A DNA stretch of 64,000 nt from Hymenobacter glacieicola (GCF_014640315.1 NZ_BMGS01000007.1:248001-312000); one strand, 5' to 3'; positions 9,410 to 18,104 are shown, numbered from the stretch's first letter. A program made the numbers and translations. The notes: a model not told the origin generated them from the sequence alone.

Positions 9410-9880
9410 ATGGCTACTATAACCGGCGACGCCGCCCGCGCTTACAACGACCTCGTAGAAATTAACAAAACCGCAGCTAAAGGCTACCAGGAAGCCGCCG
9501 AAGGCGCCAGCAGCAGCGACTTGAAAGCAAAATTCAGCCAGTTCAGCCAGCAGCGTGCCCAGTTTGCTTCTGAGCTTTCGCAGCATGCGCAGCAGTACGG
9601 TATCAATACCGAAGAAGGCAACACGGTAGAAGGTCTGGTAGCTGACGCCGCCGCCGCCGTACACCGTGGCTGGATCAATATTAAATCGGCCATTACGGGC
9701 CAGGACGACTCGGCTATTCTGGGCGAGTGCGAAACCGGTGATGCGGTGGCACTGCAGTCGTACGAAACGGCCATGAAGTCACAGGACCTGCCCGCTGAGG
9801 CTCGCACCGTTATTCAGAAGCAGCACAGCGAAATTCTGTCGGCCAAGAACTGGGTTACTCAGCAGAAAGGCACCCGCTAA
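9410..9880 (+). CDS. PA2169-like four-helix-bundle protein (DUF2383)
   Basis: A small, soluble, helical protein of 156 residues in the ferritin-like DUF2383/PA2169 group. Visible features are the start of a long amphipathic helix (AYNDLVEINKTAAKGYQEAA), repeated Gln/Ser/Ala-rich heptads to about residue 65, the family-typical DAAAAVHRGWINIKSAITG near 79-97, and a final acidic helix pair with ILGECETGDAVALQSYE. Family members are usually stress or stationary-phase proteins of unknown biochemistry. It is flanked on both sides by terminators, so it is probably a single-gene unit. No signal peptide is present. Confidence 0.85.
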   Translation: MATITGDAARAYNDLVEINKTAAKGYQEAAEGASSSDLKAKFSQFSQQRAQFASELSQHAQQYGINTEEGNTVEGLVADAAAAVHRGWINIKSAITGQDDSAILGECETGDAVALQSYETAMKSQDLPAEARTVIQKQHSEILSAKNWVTQQKGTR

Positions 9881-9902
9881 GCCTTTAGCCTATTTCTTTT
9901 GT

Positions 9903-9938
9903 CAGAAAGCCTACCACTTTGGTAGGCTTTCTGTTTTT
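9903..9938 (+). terminator. Terminator after the DUF2383 gene
   Basis: Perfect 14-bp stem: CAGAAAGCCTACCA (9903-9916) pairs with TGGTAGGCTTTCTG (9920-9933), 3-nt loop, then T5. It lies 23 nt past the stop codon. Confidence 0.9.
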
Positions 9939-9997
9939 AGGGCTGAGCCAGAGGCCACTTTGGGAAGGCAACTCGGCTTTGCAACCTTCCGGGGGCG

Positions 9998-10005
9998 TAT
10001 CTTTG
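9998..10005 (+). promoter_or_regulatory. Bacteroidota -7 box for the exonuclease/GIY-YIG gene
   Basis: TATCTTTG, exact TAnnTTTG, 46 nt upstream of the TTG start at 10052. A TTTG at 9978-9981 could serve as the -33 element, though the spacing is a little short. Confidence 0.45.
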
Positions 10006-10051
10006 TTACCAATTCTGTTAGCACGTTTGTTTACCCGATTCCGCTTCTCGC

Positions 10052-11563
10052 TTGTACGCTATCATCGACCTTGAAACTACCGGAGGGCAGCCCGCGCAGG
10101 ACCGCATCACGGAAATAGCCATCTACATTCACGACGGTGAGAAAGTAGTGGATGAGTTTAGCACGTTGCTCAACCCCGGCCGGCCCATTCCGTTTTTCAT
10201 CACCCAGCTCACGGGCATTACCGATGATATGGTGCGCGATGCTCCTAAGTTTCATGAGGTTGCGCGGCGCATCGTGGAGATTACGGAGGGCTGCGTGTTT
10301 GTGGCGCACAACGTGCGCTTCGACTACTCTTTTCTGAAGAAGGAATTCGGCGACCTGGGCTACAATTACTCCCGCAAAACGCTGTGCACGGTGCGTTTGA
10401 GCCGCTCCCTGATGCCGGGGCAGCCCAGCTACAGCCTGGGCAAGCTCTGCCAGAACATCGGGATTCCTCTCAACGACCGGCACCGGGCCACCGGCGACGC
10501 CGCCGCCACGGCCATTCTGTTCGGACGGCTGCTCAAAATCAGCCAACAGGAAGAAGCCCTGACAGCTCCGGGCCTGAGCCCAGCCGACACGCTGGCGGCC
10601 GTGGATGCCAATGCTCCGGCCGGCAACCGGCCCAAGGCTAGCAGCGCGGCCACCGCAACCAAGCAGCCTTCGGCTCGCAAAATCAAGGCCGTGCAGGATG
10701 CCATCCGGACGGCCCTGCTACCGCCCAACATCACCCCCGAAAAAGTAGCCAGCCTACCCCAGGAAGCCGGCGTGTACTATTTTCATGACGAGCAGGGCGA
10801 GGTGATTTACGTAGGCAAGAGCATCAATATCTACAAGCGCATTCAGCAGCACTTCGCCGTCGACTACAAGTCGCGCAAGAGCATAGAGTTCAAGAACTCC
10901 ATTTCCGACATTACCTGGGAGCTGACGGGCTCAGAGCTGGTTGCCTTGCTTTATGAGTCGCACGAAATCAAGCGCATGAAGCCCTTGTATAACCGGCAGC
11001 AGCGGCGCTCCGTATTTCCGGCGGGTATTTTTCTGCGTACCGATGAAAACGGCTACAAGCACCTCTACTACGGGCGGGCCGATGACCACGCCCAGTCTCA
11101 CCCCCTGATTGCGCTAGGCAACCAATTCAAGGCCAAGGGCTTCCTGTTTCATAAGGTAGCCAAGTTCAACCTCTGTCAGAAGCTCTGCGACTTGTACAAA
11201 ACCACCGGCTCCTGCTTTGACTACCAGGTACACCGCTGCAAAGGGGCCTGCATTGGCCTGGAGCCGGCTGAGGAGTACAACGAACGGGTGGAAGCCGCCA
11301 TTGAGTCGTTTACTTACGAGCACGGCTCCTTTGTAATTACGGGGCAAGGCCGCCGGCCCGATGAGAAAAGCATCGTGGTGGTGGAGAACGGGCGCTACCT
11401 GGGCTTTGGCTACGTAGACGAAACCTTTACCGCCCGCAAGCTGGGCGACTTCAAGGAAGCCATTACCCGCTACAACGATAACAAGGACGTGCAGCAGATT
11501 ATCCGGCAGTACCTGCGGACCAAGCACAAGGACAAAGTCAAGATTTTCAAAACCGCCGCATAG
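10052..11563 (+). CDS. DnaQ-like exonuclease fused to a UvrC/Cho-type GIY-YIG nuclease
   Basis: Two-nuclease fusion of 503 residues. Residues 1-170 form a DEDDh 3'-5' exonuclease: DLETTG (Exo I), HNVRFDYSFL (Exo II) and HRATGDAAAT (Exo III, with His and Asp). A Lys/Ala/Thr-rich linker (about 175-230) leads to a GIY-YIG domain with GVYYF and GEVIYVGKSINIYKRI, followed by UvrC-like sequence including a Cys cluster (KLCDLYKTTGSCFDYQ, CKGAC). Known relatives are annotated as DNA polymerase III epsilon-like or Cho-like excision nucleases and are thought to act in repair. The start is TTG: an in-frame stop at 10019-10021 precedes it, no ATG or GTG lies between, and the DEDDh motif begins at residue 2. 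Confidence 0.88.
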   Translation: MYAIIDLETTGGQPAQDRITEIAIYIHDGEKVVDEFSTLLNPGRPIPFFITQLTGITDDMVRDAPKFHEVARRIVEITEGCVFVAHNVRFDYSFLKKEFGDLGYNYSRKTLCTVRLSRSLMPGQPSYSLGKLCQNIGIPLNDRHRATGDAAATAILFGRLLKISQQEEALTAPGLSPADTLAAVDANAPAGNRPKASSAATATKQPSARKIKAVQDAIRTALLPPNITPEKVASLPQEAGVYYFHDEQGEVIYVGKSINIYKRIQQHFAVDYKSRKSIEFKNSISDITWELTGSELVALLYESHEIKRMKPLYNRQQRRSVFPAGIFLRTDENGYKHLYYGRADDHAQSHPLIALGNQFKAKGFLFHKVAKFNLCQKLCDLYKTTGSCFDYQVHRCKGACIGLEPAEEYNERVEAAIESFTYEHGSFVITGQGRRPDEKSIVVVENGRYLGFGYVDETFTARKLGDFKEAITRYNDNKDVQQIIRQYLRTKHKDKVKIFKTAA

Positions 11564-11740
11564 CTGTCGTAACGAGCAGCACTACCTGTTTGCCAATTTC
11601 CAAGCTAAGCCGCAATGCTAAAATTTGACTGTTGCTCTTAGCTACTTTGGTCTCCGCAACTGGGTCTGCCCGCAGGCGCGGCCAATTGCCGGAACAGCCT
11701 TGCACAACTTTCAGGGCTGGCCTGCGTAGCTGCACCACCT

Positions 11741-12181
11741 ATGCATTCCTCTCCTGCCCTTAGCATTGTATTTCGGCCTGATCTGCACGTATTAATTGTT
11801 CGCTGGCTACGCGAAATTTCCCAGCACGAATTGCAGCAAGGCTACCTGGAAGCGTTAGACGCAGCTCGTCACCACGGGGCCACGTGCTGGCTAATTGATT
11901 CGCGGCGGCGGGCCTTATCGGATGAGCGCATGGCCGATTGGCTGGCAACCAGCTTTCTGCCCACCCTGTCTCAACACCTGGGTCCCTCCGTCCGCTTGGC
12001 CTGTTTGGTGTCCGCAACGTGGCCAGACACTGGAGGTGCCCCCGCTCCCTTGGCTGTTCTGGCCCAGCGCCAACCCTTACCGGCCCAGGATTACCACTTG
12101 CGGTTGTTCGGCGATGAGGGTGCAGCGATGCATTGGCTTCAGAACGCGCACCTAGCGGCAGCTACTAGTGAGGCGCTGTAA
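11741..12181 (+). CDS. Small STAS/SpoIIAA-like protein (paralogue A)
   Basis: Cytoplasmic protein of 146 residues with no signal peptide. The layout, a hydrophobic strand with Trp (VLIVRWLREI), a helix (LQQGYLEALDAAR), the strand CWLIDSRRRALSD, a helix with DWLATSFLP, then strand RLACLVSA, resembles SpoIIAA/STAS-like domains. Two further proteins in this window (61825-62238 and 62300-62749) share this plan, including the (I/L)xD(S/T)R motif. The biochemical role is unknown. It converges on the following minus-strand gene with 28 nt between stops and no obvious terminator. STAS-like is an inference from pattern only. Confidence 0.65.
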   Translation: MHSSPALSIVFRPDLHVLIVRWLREISQHELQQGYLEALDAARHHGATCWLIDSRRRALSDERMADWLATSFLPTLSQHLGPSVRLACLVSATWPDTGGAPAPLAVLAQRQPLPAQDYHLRLFGDEGAAMHWLQNAHLAAATSEAL

Positions 12182-12209
12182 GGCAAAGCCGCTTTCGGGG
12201 CGCATATAG

Positions 12210-13814
12210 TTAATATAACCGATGACGAAGCAGCCAACCGGCCGCATCGAACTCGTCGGCGCGGGGCTGGTACTTTTCAACGGTGGTTTTGCCAACCCGT
12301 AACGTGTTGCCGTCGCCACTATCATAGATGGTGAGGCGGCTGCGCGAGCGAAGCGGGGCGGGCGTTGCTTCCAGCAAATCCTGACCAGCGCCATCGTACA
12401 CGCTAATTTGAAAGTGAGGATCGGGCTGGCCGCGCAACTCAAACGCATCATTTCCCCCCAGGCCAAACAGCTTGATGGAACGGGTTTGCGGACTGCTAAA
12501 CAGGCGCTGATGCAACAGGGTAGCGCCCTGCGGGGTCAGGCGAAAGACCTGCACCCGCACTTGCCGTGGGCCGACGGCTTCCACCACAAACCGCTCGGCC
12601 TCGTCCGTGCCCGGCAGCTCCACATCCTGGGCCAGCAGGGCATAGAACTTGGCCGCTACGGCGGGCAGTTGCTCGCGGCGGTGGCGGAGCTTGTGACGAA
12701 ACTCGGCGGCTGCCAGCTGCTGCACTTCCCGGGGCCACACGGCCAGGGACTGAGAAATCACGTCATCGGAGAGGGCGCCCTGCAAGGAGTCCGCAATCTG
12801 CTGGAAATCCTGCTGGTCCAGGTAGGCCAGCAGCGACTTGTCCATGGGCCGCGCCGCACGGTTAAGCCCTTCCACATCGGCCAGGCGAATTTTCTCGTGG
12901 AAGCTTTGGTAGTTGGACTTCACCCAGCCAATGATGTGGGTGAACAGGCCGTCATCAAACTTAAAAAAGGCGTGGTCCCGGTCGCGCGGAATGGCCCGGT
13001 ATACCACGCGACCATTAGGTGCCGGGAAGCTGGCCCAGCGCCACTGGTCTTCGCGCCGGCTCCAGTCGCCCAGCCACATATCAAACAGGCGGCTGCGCAG
13101 GTACTGGCGCGCATCTACCTGAAACTGGGAGCTGGCTACCAGGTTAGTAAAGGCCTGGCGGGAACTCACTACCTGCGTGGAGTAGCCAAAGCTGCGAACG
13201 GCCCGCTGGTCGCCTTCCGGGCGCTCCTCAAAGAGGTATAAGGCGTTGGCAAATCCCTCCCGAAACTCCCCCAGGGCCGGATCATCGGCCACGTACACGA
13301 GGCGCGGGTTGGTGTAATACAGCCCGGCGGCCTGGGCCAGCGGCGGCACAATGTAGGCACCGTAGGGGTGAATGACGCTGGTTTGGTCCTTCATCAGGCG
13401 CCCGATAGGTCCTTGCTGCAGGGCTTCGGGCAGGGCTTTGGTAGCGTCTTTATCCACGGAACGCAACACGTACTGTGTGCCGTTTCGGTCAACGAGACGT
13501 AGGTTTTTGGTTTGAAAAGAACCGCCTTCCCGGATGGGCGTCAGGCCGCCCGGTACCGCCGTGCGCAGGTTAAACACCCGGGCCGTAACGGGCAGCGCCC
13601 ACAAGGTCCGGTAGTGCGTGCCCCAAAAAAACCGGTACAGCGCACTGCGCTGGTAGTGGGGCCCCGCCGCCACTACCACCGTCGAATCGGGACGGATGAG
13701 GGCCGAGCCGGAAGCACCGCGTTGGGCCGGAGCTGAACAGGAGACGAACAACAAGCCAGCCAGCAGGCCCGCCGGCAAGCCAACGGGCAAAAACACGCGG
13801 GAAAAACAGGGCAC
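12210..13814 (-). CDS. Lipoprotein with degraded CotH/HipA-like kinase signature (paralogue of 13963-15555)
   Basis: A 534-residue predicted lipoprotein: GTG start, hydrophobic leader, lipobox LFVSC with Cys26. It is homologous along its whole length to the divergently transcribed neighbour. Shared landmarks are YVLRSVDKD (Lys122), HPYGAYIVPPLAQAAGLYY, YLFEERPEGD and the PRDRDHAFFKFDD box (Asp278, Asp280). The catalytic-loop-like motif reads GDWSRREDQW at 249-258, where the neighbour has GDWDRHEGQW, so the presumed catalytic Asp is Ser252 and the His is Arg254. The same domain occurs, as I recall, in larger Bacteroidota proteins after a metallophosphoesterase and before a BamA-type barrel. 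No barrel is present here. It may be a pseudokinase; activity of the family is unproven. Confidence 0.78.
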   Translation of the reverse strand: MPCFSRVFLPVGLPAGLLAGLLFVSCSAPAQRGASGSALIRPDSTVVVAAGPHYQRSALYRFFWGTHYRTLWALPVTARVFNLRTAVPGGLTPIREGGSFQTKNLRLVDRNGTQYVLRSVDKDATKALPEALQQGPIGRLMKDQTSVIHPYGAYIVPPLAQAAGLYYTNPRLVYVADDPALGEFREGFANALYLFEERPEGDQRAVRSFGYSTQVVSSRQAFTNLVASSQFQVDARQYLRSRLFDMWLGDWSRREDQWRWASFPAPNGRVVYRAIPRDRDHAFFKFDDGLFTHIIGWVKSNYQSFHEKIRLADVEGLNRAARPMDKSLLAYLDQQDFQQIADSLQGALSDDVISQSLAVWPREVQQLAAAEFRHKLRHRREQLPAVAAKFYALLAQDVELPGTDEAERFVVEAVGPRQVRVQVFRLTPQGATLLHQRLFSSPQTRSIKLFGLGGNDAFELRGQPDPHFQISVYDGAGQDLLEATPAPLRSRSRLTIYDSGDGNTLRVGKTTVEKYQPRADEFDAAGWLLRHRLY

Positions 13815-13962
13815 GGGGGATGACTATTACAAACCAAAACTGCAACCCGACTTCGGGTGGCCGACCTTATAGCGCAAACTCCCCGGTGGCGGTTGTACCG
13901 CGGAGCATGTACTTTTCCGCGGCGGTTCCGTTGAAGGAACCTAGCCGCGCTTTTCACCCCGC

Positions 13963-15555
13963 ATGAACCTTCGCTACCCTAGCCTTCTGTTGCTGCTTAC
14001 GGCCGCCGCCTGTAATCGGGAAACGTACTTCCAGCCCGACGCCCGTCTTGATTTCGCTACCCCGCTGCCTCCCACCGCCGATAGTGTGCGCGTAACGGCC
14101 GGACGCCACTACCAGCGTGGCCTGCTGGGCCGGTGGCTGCTGGGCCGGCACCATCGGCCGAGTTGGGTGCAGCCCGTTACGCTACCTGTATTTAAGCCGC
14201 AAAGCGCCGTGCCAGGGGGCTTAACCTTCGGAAAAATTGGGGGTGGCTTCCAAACAATCAGCATGACACTGGTGACGCCCACGGGCCGCAGCTACGCCCT
14301 GCGCACCATTGATAAGGACCCCTACCGTACCCTACCCAAGGTGCTCCGACAAGGCTTTGTATTGAAAACGGTACGCGACGCCACTTCCGCCGGCATGCCC
14401 TACGGGGCCTTCGTGGTACCGGCTTTGGCTGAAGCGGCTGGTTTGCCGCATGCTACTCCCCGCCCCTACTACGTGCGGGCCGATGAAACCGGCCTGGGGG
14501 CCGCCAGTGAGCGGTTTCGGGGCAAGGTCGTGTTACTGGAAGAGAAGTTTGAAGGCAAGCAGAATATTACCGGACCGGTGGCTGGGGCCCAGGCTCTTGA
14601 GGAGTCGGAGGACATGCTGGCGGCCCGGTACGCCAACCCGCGCCAGCACATCGACGGGGAAGCCTTCCTACGGGCCCGCCTGCTTGATATCTGGCTGGGC
14701 GACTGGGACCGGCATGAAGGCCAGTGGAGCTGGGCGGCCTACGCCCAGGCCGATGGCCGCGTCCTCTGGCGGCCCGTGCCCCAGGACCGGGACCAGGTGT
14801 TTTTCCGGTTTGATGACGGGGCTGTGTCTTGGCTGGCCAGCAAGCTCGTCAGCAAGTTTCGCACGTTTCGGCCCCAGTACCAGAGTATTGAAGGCTATAC
14901 CCGCAATGCCTCTTTTATCGATGAGCGCGCCCTGGCAGCCGTACCCGAGGCCGCTTACCAGCGCACCGCTCAAGAACTGCAGGCCCGGCTTACGGATGAG
15001 GTAATTGCGCGGGCCGTTCGCCAGGGCTTGCCGCCGGAAGTGTACCAGCTGGAGGGCCCCGCTATGGAAGCCGCCCTGCGCGCACGCCGGGCTAAACTGC
15101 CCCGGGCCGCCGAAGCGTTCTACCGTCTGAAAGCGCACCGCGTGGTGGTAGCCGGCACCGACCAGAACGAACGATTTGTGGTCGAGCGCCGCAACGACAC
15201 GGCTACCGTAGTTTCGGTGTATGACCTGCCCGATGAGGAAAAGCGCAAACCCACGTTGCTTTACCGCCGCACCTTCAACCCGGCCGCTACCCACACGGTA
15301 GTCTTGCACGGGTTGCAGGGCAAAGACGAGTTCATTGTCTCGGGACGGGTCAACCGCTCTCCTTTTGTCGATATTTACGGTGGCCCCGGCTCGGACTTAG
15401 TTCAGGATTCGTCTCGCGTGGCTGGCTGGCGCAAGCGTACCCGTTTCTTTGACAGCCGCCGCAACAACGAGCTGGAACCTGGTTCCGAAACCAAGGACCG
15501 CACCGAGCACAGCGTCAGTTCCCACGCCTTCGACCGCGACGGCTCAGGGAGGTGA
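13963..15555 (+). CDS. Lipoprotein with intact CotH/HipA-like kinase signature
   Basis: A 530-residue predicted lipoprotein (leader MNLRYPSLLLLLTAAAC, Cys17). The central region has kinase-like landmarks: YALRTIDKDP (Lys118), VLLEEKFEG (Glu193-194), GDWDRHEGQW (Asp249, His251) and PVPQDRDQVFFRFDD (Asp275, Asp277). The spacing and the second Asp-x-Asp box resemble the catalytic loop and metal box of CotH-type spore-coat kinases and of HipA/Fam20-like kinases. The C-terminal 120 residues are beta-rich (NERFVVERRNDTATVVSVYD). It is divergent from its paralogue with 148 nt between starts, which probably holds both promoters. The stop codon overlaps an intergenic repeat, and the C-terminus is short of the outer-membrane barrel seen in larger relatives. 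The kinase call is an inference. Confidence 0.78.
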   Translation: MNLRYPSLLLLLTAAACNRETYFQPDARLDFATPLPPTADSVRVTAGRHYQRGLLGRWLLGRHHRPSWVQPVTLPVFKPQSAVPGGLTFGKIGGGFQTISMTLVTPTGRSYALRTIDKDPYRTLPKVLRQGFVLKTVRDATSAGMPYGAFVVPALAEAAGLPHATPRPYYVRADETGLGAASERFRGKVVLLEEKFEGKQNITGPVAGAQALEESEDMLAARYANPRQHIDGEAFLRARLLDIWLGDWDRHEGQWSWAAYAQADGRVLWRPVPQDRDQVFFRFDDGAVSWLASKLVSKFRTFRPQYQSIEGYTRNASFIDERALAAVPEAAYQRTAQELQARLTDEVIARAVRQGLPPEVYQLEGPAMEAALRARRAKLPRAAEAFYRLKAHRVVVAGTDQNERFVVERRNDTATVVSVYDLPDEEKRKPTLLYRRTFNPAATHTVVLHGLQGKDEFIVSGRVNRSPFVDIYGGPGSDLVQDSSRVAGWRKRTRFFDSRRNNELEPGSETKDRTEHSVSSHAFDRDGSGR

Positions 15556-15682
15556 TTCGGTGACTGAGTGAGTCTATGGGATGGCGAGCATGCCACGCTT
15601 TGACACAGACCTATTTGCCCAAAGCCCCAAAACGAGACAAGCCCTTAACGTATGGTAGCGCCAAGGGCTTGTCTCGTTTTGG
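15551..15682. repeat. Composite intergenic repeat, copy A (direct motif plus hairpin)
   Basis: Begins with GGTGATTCGGTGACTGAGT, continues with ATGGCGAG (15581-15588), and ends in a perfect 20-bp hairpin with arms 15627-15646 and 15663-15682. The arm core AACGAGACAAGCCCTT matches copy B at 19387-19517 with paired substitutions. It overlaps the stop codon of the upstream gene and also serves as a terminator between convergent genes. Confidence 0.7.
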
Positions 15683-15753
15683 AGAGGTAGTACATTGGTT
15701 AGGGAAAAGAGCCGCGTTAGGCCTCCTGGCCCTGACAGTTCACTAACCCGGCC

Positions 15754-16875
15754 TTACTGCTTGGCTTCCAGCTCTTGGAGCATTTCCAGCACCATGTGCT
15801 CAGTGGGCGTGAGAAGGTCGTTTTCGGAAGGGTCCGCGTCGTGGCGGCGCAGGTAGTCGATGAGCTGGTCGGAGTTAAACAGCTCAACTACCTGGGGGTG
15901 GATGTAGTACTTGGAGCAGACCGTGGGGGTATTGCCCAGATTCTCGGCTACGTCTTTCAGGGCGCGCTTCAGGCCCTTGGGCTTGGGAAACTCCGGCTCC
16001 TCGTCAATGATTCGTTCCAGGGCTTCCACCATTTTCACGGTGCCTCCCCAGGTGCGGAAGTCTTTGGCTGAGAGCTGCATACCGGTTACTTCCTGCAAAT
16101 AGGCATTCACGTCGCCCGATTCCAGCTCCTCCCGGTGGCCATCGGGGGCATAGTATTGGAACAGGTGCTGGCCCGGAATTTCCTTGCATTTCTGTACCAG
16201 CCGGGCCAGCTTCCGGTCGTGAATGGTCAGGTCGTGGGGTACGCCTTTCTTGCCCACGAAGCTAAACCGCACATCGGCCCCGCTCACCTGCACGTGCTTG
16301 TCGCGCAGGGTAGTCAGGCCGTAGGTTTTGTTCTTTTTAGCGTACTCCTTGTTGCCAATCCGGATAAAGGACTGGTCCATGAGGGTAAGCACCAGCGCTA
16401 CCACTTTGCGCTTATCCAGCGTGGGTCGCCCCAGGTCTTTGTACAGTTGCTGCCGCAACTCGGCCAGCTTTTCCCCGAAGGCCTGCAGGCGGCTGAACTT
16501 GGTGAGGGCCCGGGCCTGGTCCCAGGCCGGGTGGTAGAGGTACTGCTTGCGGCCCTTGGCGTCGCGGCCCGTCACCTGCAAGTGGGTAGTAGCGGAGGGT
16601 GAAATCCAGACCTCCGTCCAGGCCGGCGGAATCACGAAGCCCCGAATACGGGTCAGCGTTTTCTCGTCTTCCACTACCTCTCCTTTGGCCGTGAGGTAGC
16701 GAAATTCGCCCTCGGCCGCAGGCTCCCGCGTGATGCCAGGACGGGTGTCGGTGAGGTAGCGCAGGCCGGCTAGCTCCGCCTGGCGGGCGGGGTCTTTGTA
16801 GAGCACATGGGCCTCTTCCAGGGGTTCAAGCTTCTTTTTGCGGGTTTTGGGGCGGGCAGATACGGTAGTAGACAT
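15754..16875 (-). CDS. DNA topoisomerase IB (eukaryotic-like, bacterial short form)
   Basis: Relaxes supercoiled DNA through a 3'-phosphotyrosyl intermediate. From the ATG at 16873-16875 the protein is 373 residues, the normal size for bacterial/poxvirus-like TopIB. Landmarks are VIPPAWTEVWISP (81-93), FIRIGNKEYAKKNKTYGLTTL (split: IRIGN at 171-175, TYGLTTL at 184-190), the catalytic-domain KDFRTW (271-276) with an Arg, and VCSKYYIHP with the nucleophile probably Tyr324. An open frame extends 74 codons upstream, but that part is low-complexity, Arg-rich and outside the family, so the internal ATG is preferred. A basic N-terminal stretch (RPKTRKKK) may help DNA binding. It is converging on the preceding gene across copy A of the repeat. 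Confidence 0.92.
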   Translation of the reverse strand: MSTTVSARPKTRKKKLEPLEEAHVLYKDPARQAELAGLRYLTDTRPGITREPAAEGEFRYLTAKGEVVEDEKTLTRIRGFVIPPAWTEVWISPSATTHLQVTGRDAKGRKQYLYHPAWDQARALTKFSRLQAFGEKLAELRQQLYKDLGRPTLDKRKVVALVLTLMDQSFIRIGNKEYAKKNKTYGLTTLRDKHVQVSGADVRFSFVGKKGVPHDLTIHDRKLARLVQKCKEIPGQHLFQYYAPDGHREELESGDVNAYLQEVTGMQLSAKDFRTWGGTVKMVEALERIIDEEPEFPKPKGLKRALKDVAENLGNTPTVCSKYYIHPQVVELFNSDQLIDYLRRHDADPSENDLLTPTEHMVLEMLQELEAKQ

Positions 16876-17228
16876 GGCGGAAAAAAAAGCAGAAGCCGGG
16901 CCGCGTAGTGCGGCGCTTGGGCCTCTGCTGTACGTGGCAGACTGGGAAAAGATAAAGCCTATACGGAGGAGATGCCGCCGCGGCGCTGCCCCCTCCAGGC
17001 CTTCCCATAAAGTCACCCGCCTGGGGCCGACGCTGGCAGAGGTAACACCCCGAACCCACGTTTCTTTCCGGCTGATACTCCGGCTTCTAATGTCCATAAA
17101 CTGCGCCAGGGCTAAGAAAAAGCAACACGAGGCGGGCGGGCCGCGTTAGGAGGCTACTGGTTCTGGCACTGTTTTTTCTAGCCGAGCGGTACTGCTCTCC
17201 TTTCCGTTTACTCTTATTTCCGCGTTTC
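16876..17228. other. Intergenic region between topoisomerase IB and an M48 protease
   Basis: About 350 nt separating divergent genes. Open frames run through it on both strands, but they are Arg/Pro-rich and unrelated to known proteins. It must contain the promoters of both genes; no exact TAnnTTTG box was found in it. Confidence 0.5.
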
Positions 17229-18041
17229 ATGCGTCGTTTGCTTTTCAAACCCTGGCTTCTATTTGGCTTGGTCGCCTCCCTTGGCACTGTTGCTTCCTCC
17301 TGCTCCAAAGACGGCGACGGGGTGCTCCTTTTTTCGATTGAAGACGACAAAGCCCTCGGCGAAAAAGTAGCCGCCCAAACCGATTCTACCTTCCGGGCCA
17401 AAGGGCAGCTGCTCGAGCCCAGCCGCAACCCGGCGGCCTACGCCGCGCTGAACCGCATCGTCACGCGCGTGCTCGATAACGGCAAGCTCCAATACCGGAA
17501 CGAGTTTCCCTGGGACGTCAAAATCATCCGCGACGACCAGACCCAGAACGCCTTTGCCACGCCCGGCGGGCACATTTACGTGTACTCGGGCCTGATTAAG
17601 TACTTGGATAATGAAACGGAGCTGGCCGGCGTACTGGGTCACGAAATAGCCCACGCCGACCGTCGTCATACCTCGCGCCAGCTGCAAAGCCAGTACGGCA
17701 TCAGCGTGCTGCTGAGTTTGCTGCTGGGCGAAAACCAGAACACCCTGGTAGATGTAGCCGCCAGCCTGGGCCAGCTTAAATTTAGCCGCGACTACGAAAC
17801 GGAGGCGGATGCCTACTCGGTGGAATACCTGAACGGCACCAACTACTACGCCTGCGACGGGGCGGCTGGCTTCTTTATCAAGGCGGAGAAGGAAGCCCAA
17901 GCCGGCACGCCGGAGTTTTTGAGCACCCACCCCAACCCCGGTTCCCGCATCCAGAACATCCAAACCAAAGCCGACCAGTTGGGCTGCCGTAACCGCTCGG
18001 CTGCCAGCACCGACTTCAACGCCTTGAAAAGCTCCCTCTAA
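17229..18041 (+). CDS. M48 family zinc metalloprotease, lipoprotein
   Basis: Periplasmic peptidase of 270 residues related to BepA/LoiP-type envelope quality-control proteases. A lipoprotein signal ends in VASSC (Cys25). The zinc motif HEIAH is at 138-142 (GVLGHEIAHADRRHT) and the third ligand is the Glu of DYETEADAYSVEYL near residue 195. NAFATPGGHIYVYSGLI (108-124) is the usual M48 strand before the catalytic helix. A conserved STHPNPGSRIQNI lies near the end. A second M48 protein of similar size lies at 24053-24865. The gene has its own terminator and is probably monocistronic. Confidence 0.92.
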   Translation: MRRLLFKPWLLFGLVASLGTVASSCSKDGDGVLLFSIEDDKALGEKVAAQTDSTFRAKGQLLEPSRNPAAYAALNRIVTRVLDNGKLQYRNEFPWDVKIIRDDQTQNAFATPGGHIYVYSGLIKYLDNETELAGVLGHEIAHADRRHTSRQLQSQYGISVLLSLLLGENQNTLVDVAASLGQLKFSRDYETEADAYSVEYLNGTNYYACDGAAGFFIKAEKEAQAGTPEFLSTHPNPGSRIQNIQTKADQLGCRNRSAASTDFNALKSSL

Positions 18042-18070
18042 CCCGTTAGAAGCGGCTTGGTTGCCTTGGC

Positions 18071-18104
18071 AGGCCTGCTACCCTAGCGGTAGCAGGCCTT
18101 TTTT
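18071..18104 (+). terminator. Terminator after the M48 lipoprotein gene
   Basis: Stem AGGCCTGCTACC (18071-18082) with GGTAGCAGGCCT (18088-18099), followed by a T tract to 18104. It ends right where a GTG alternative start of the next frame would lie, arguing against that start. Confidence 0.9.

Noticed and set aside
16876..17097. N-terminal extension of topoisomerase IB
   Set aside because: 74 Arg/Gly/Ser-rich residues outside the family; the ATG at 16875 gives the normal length.
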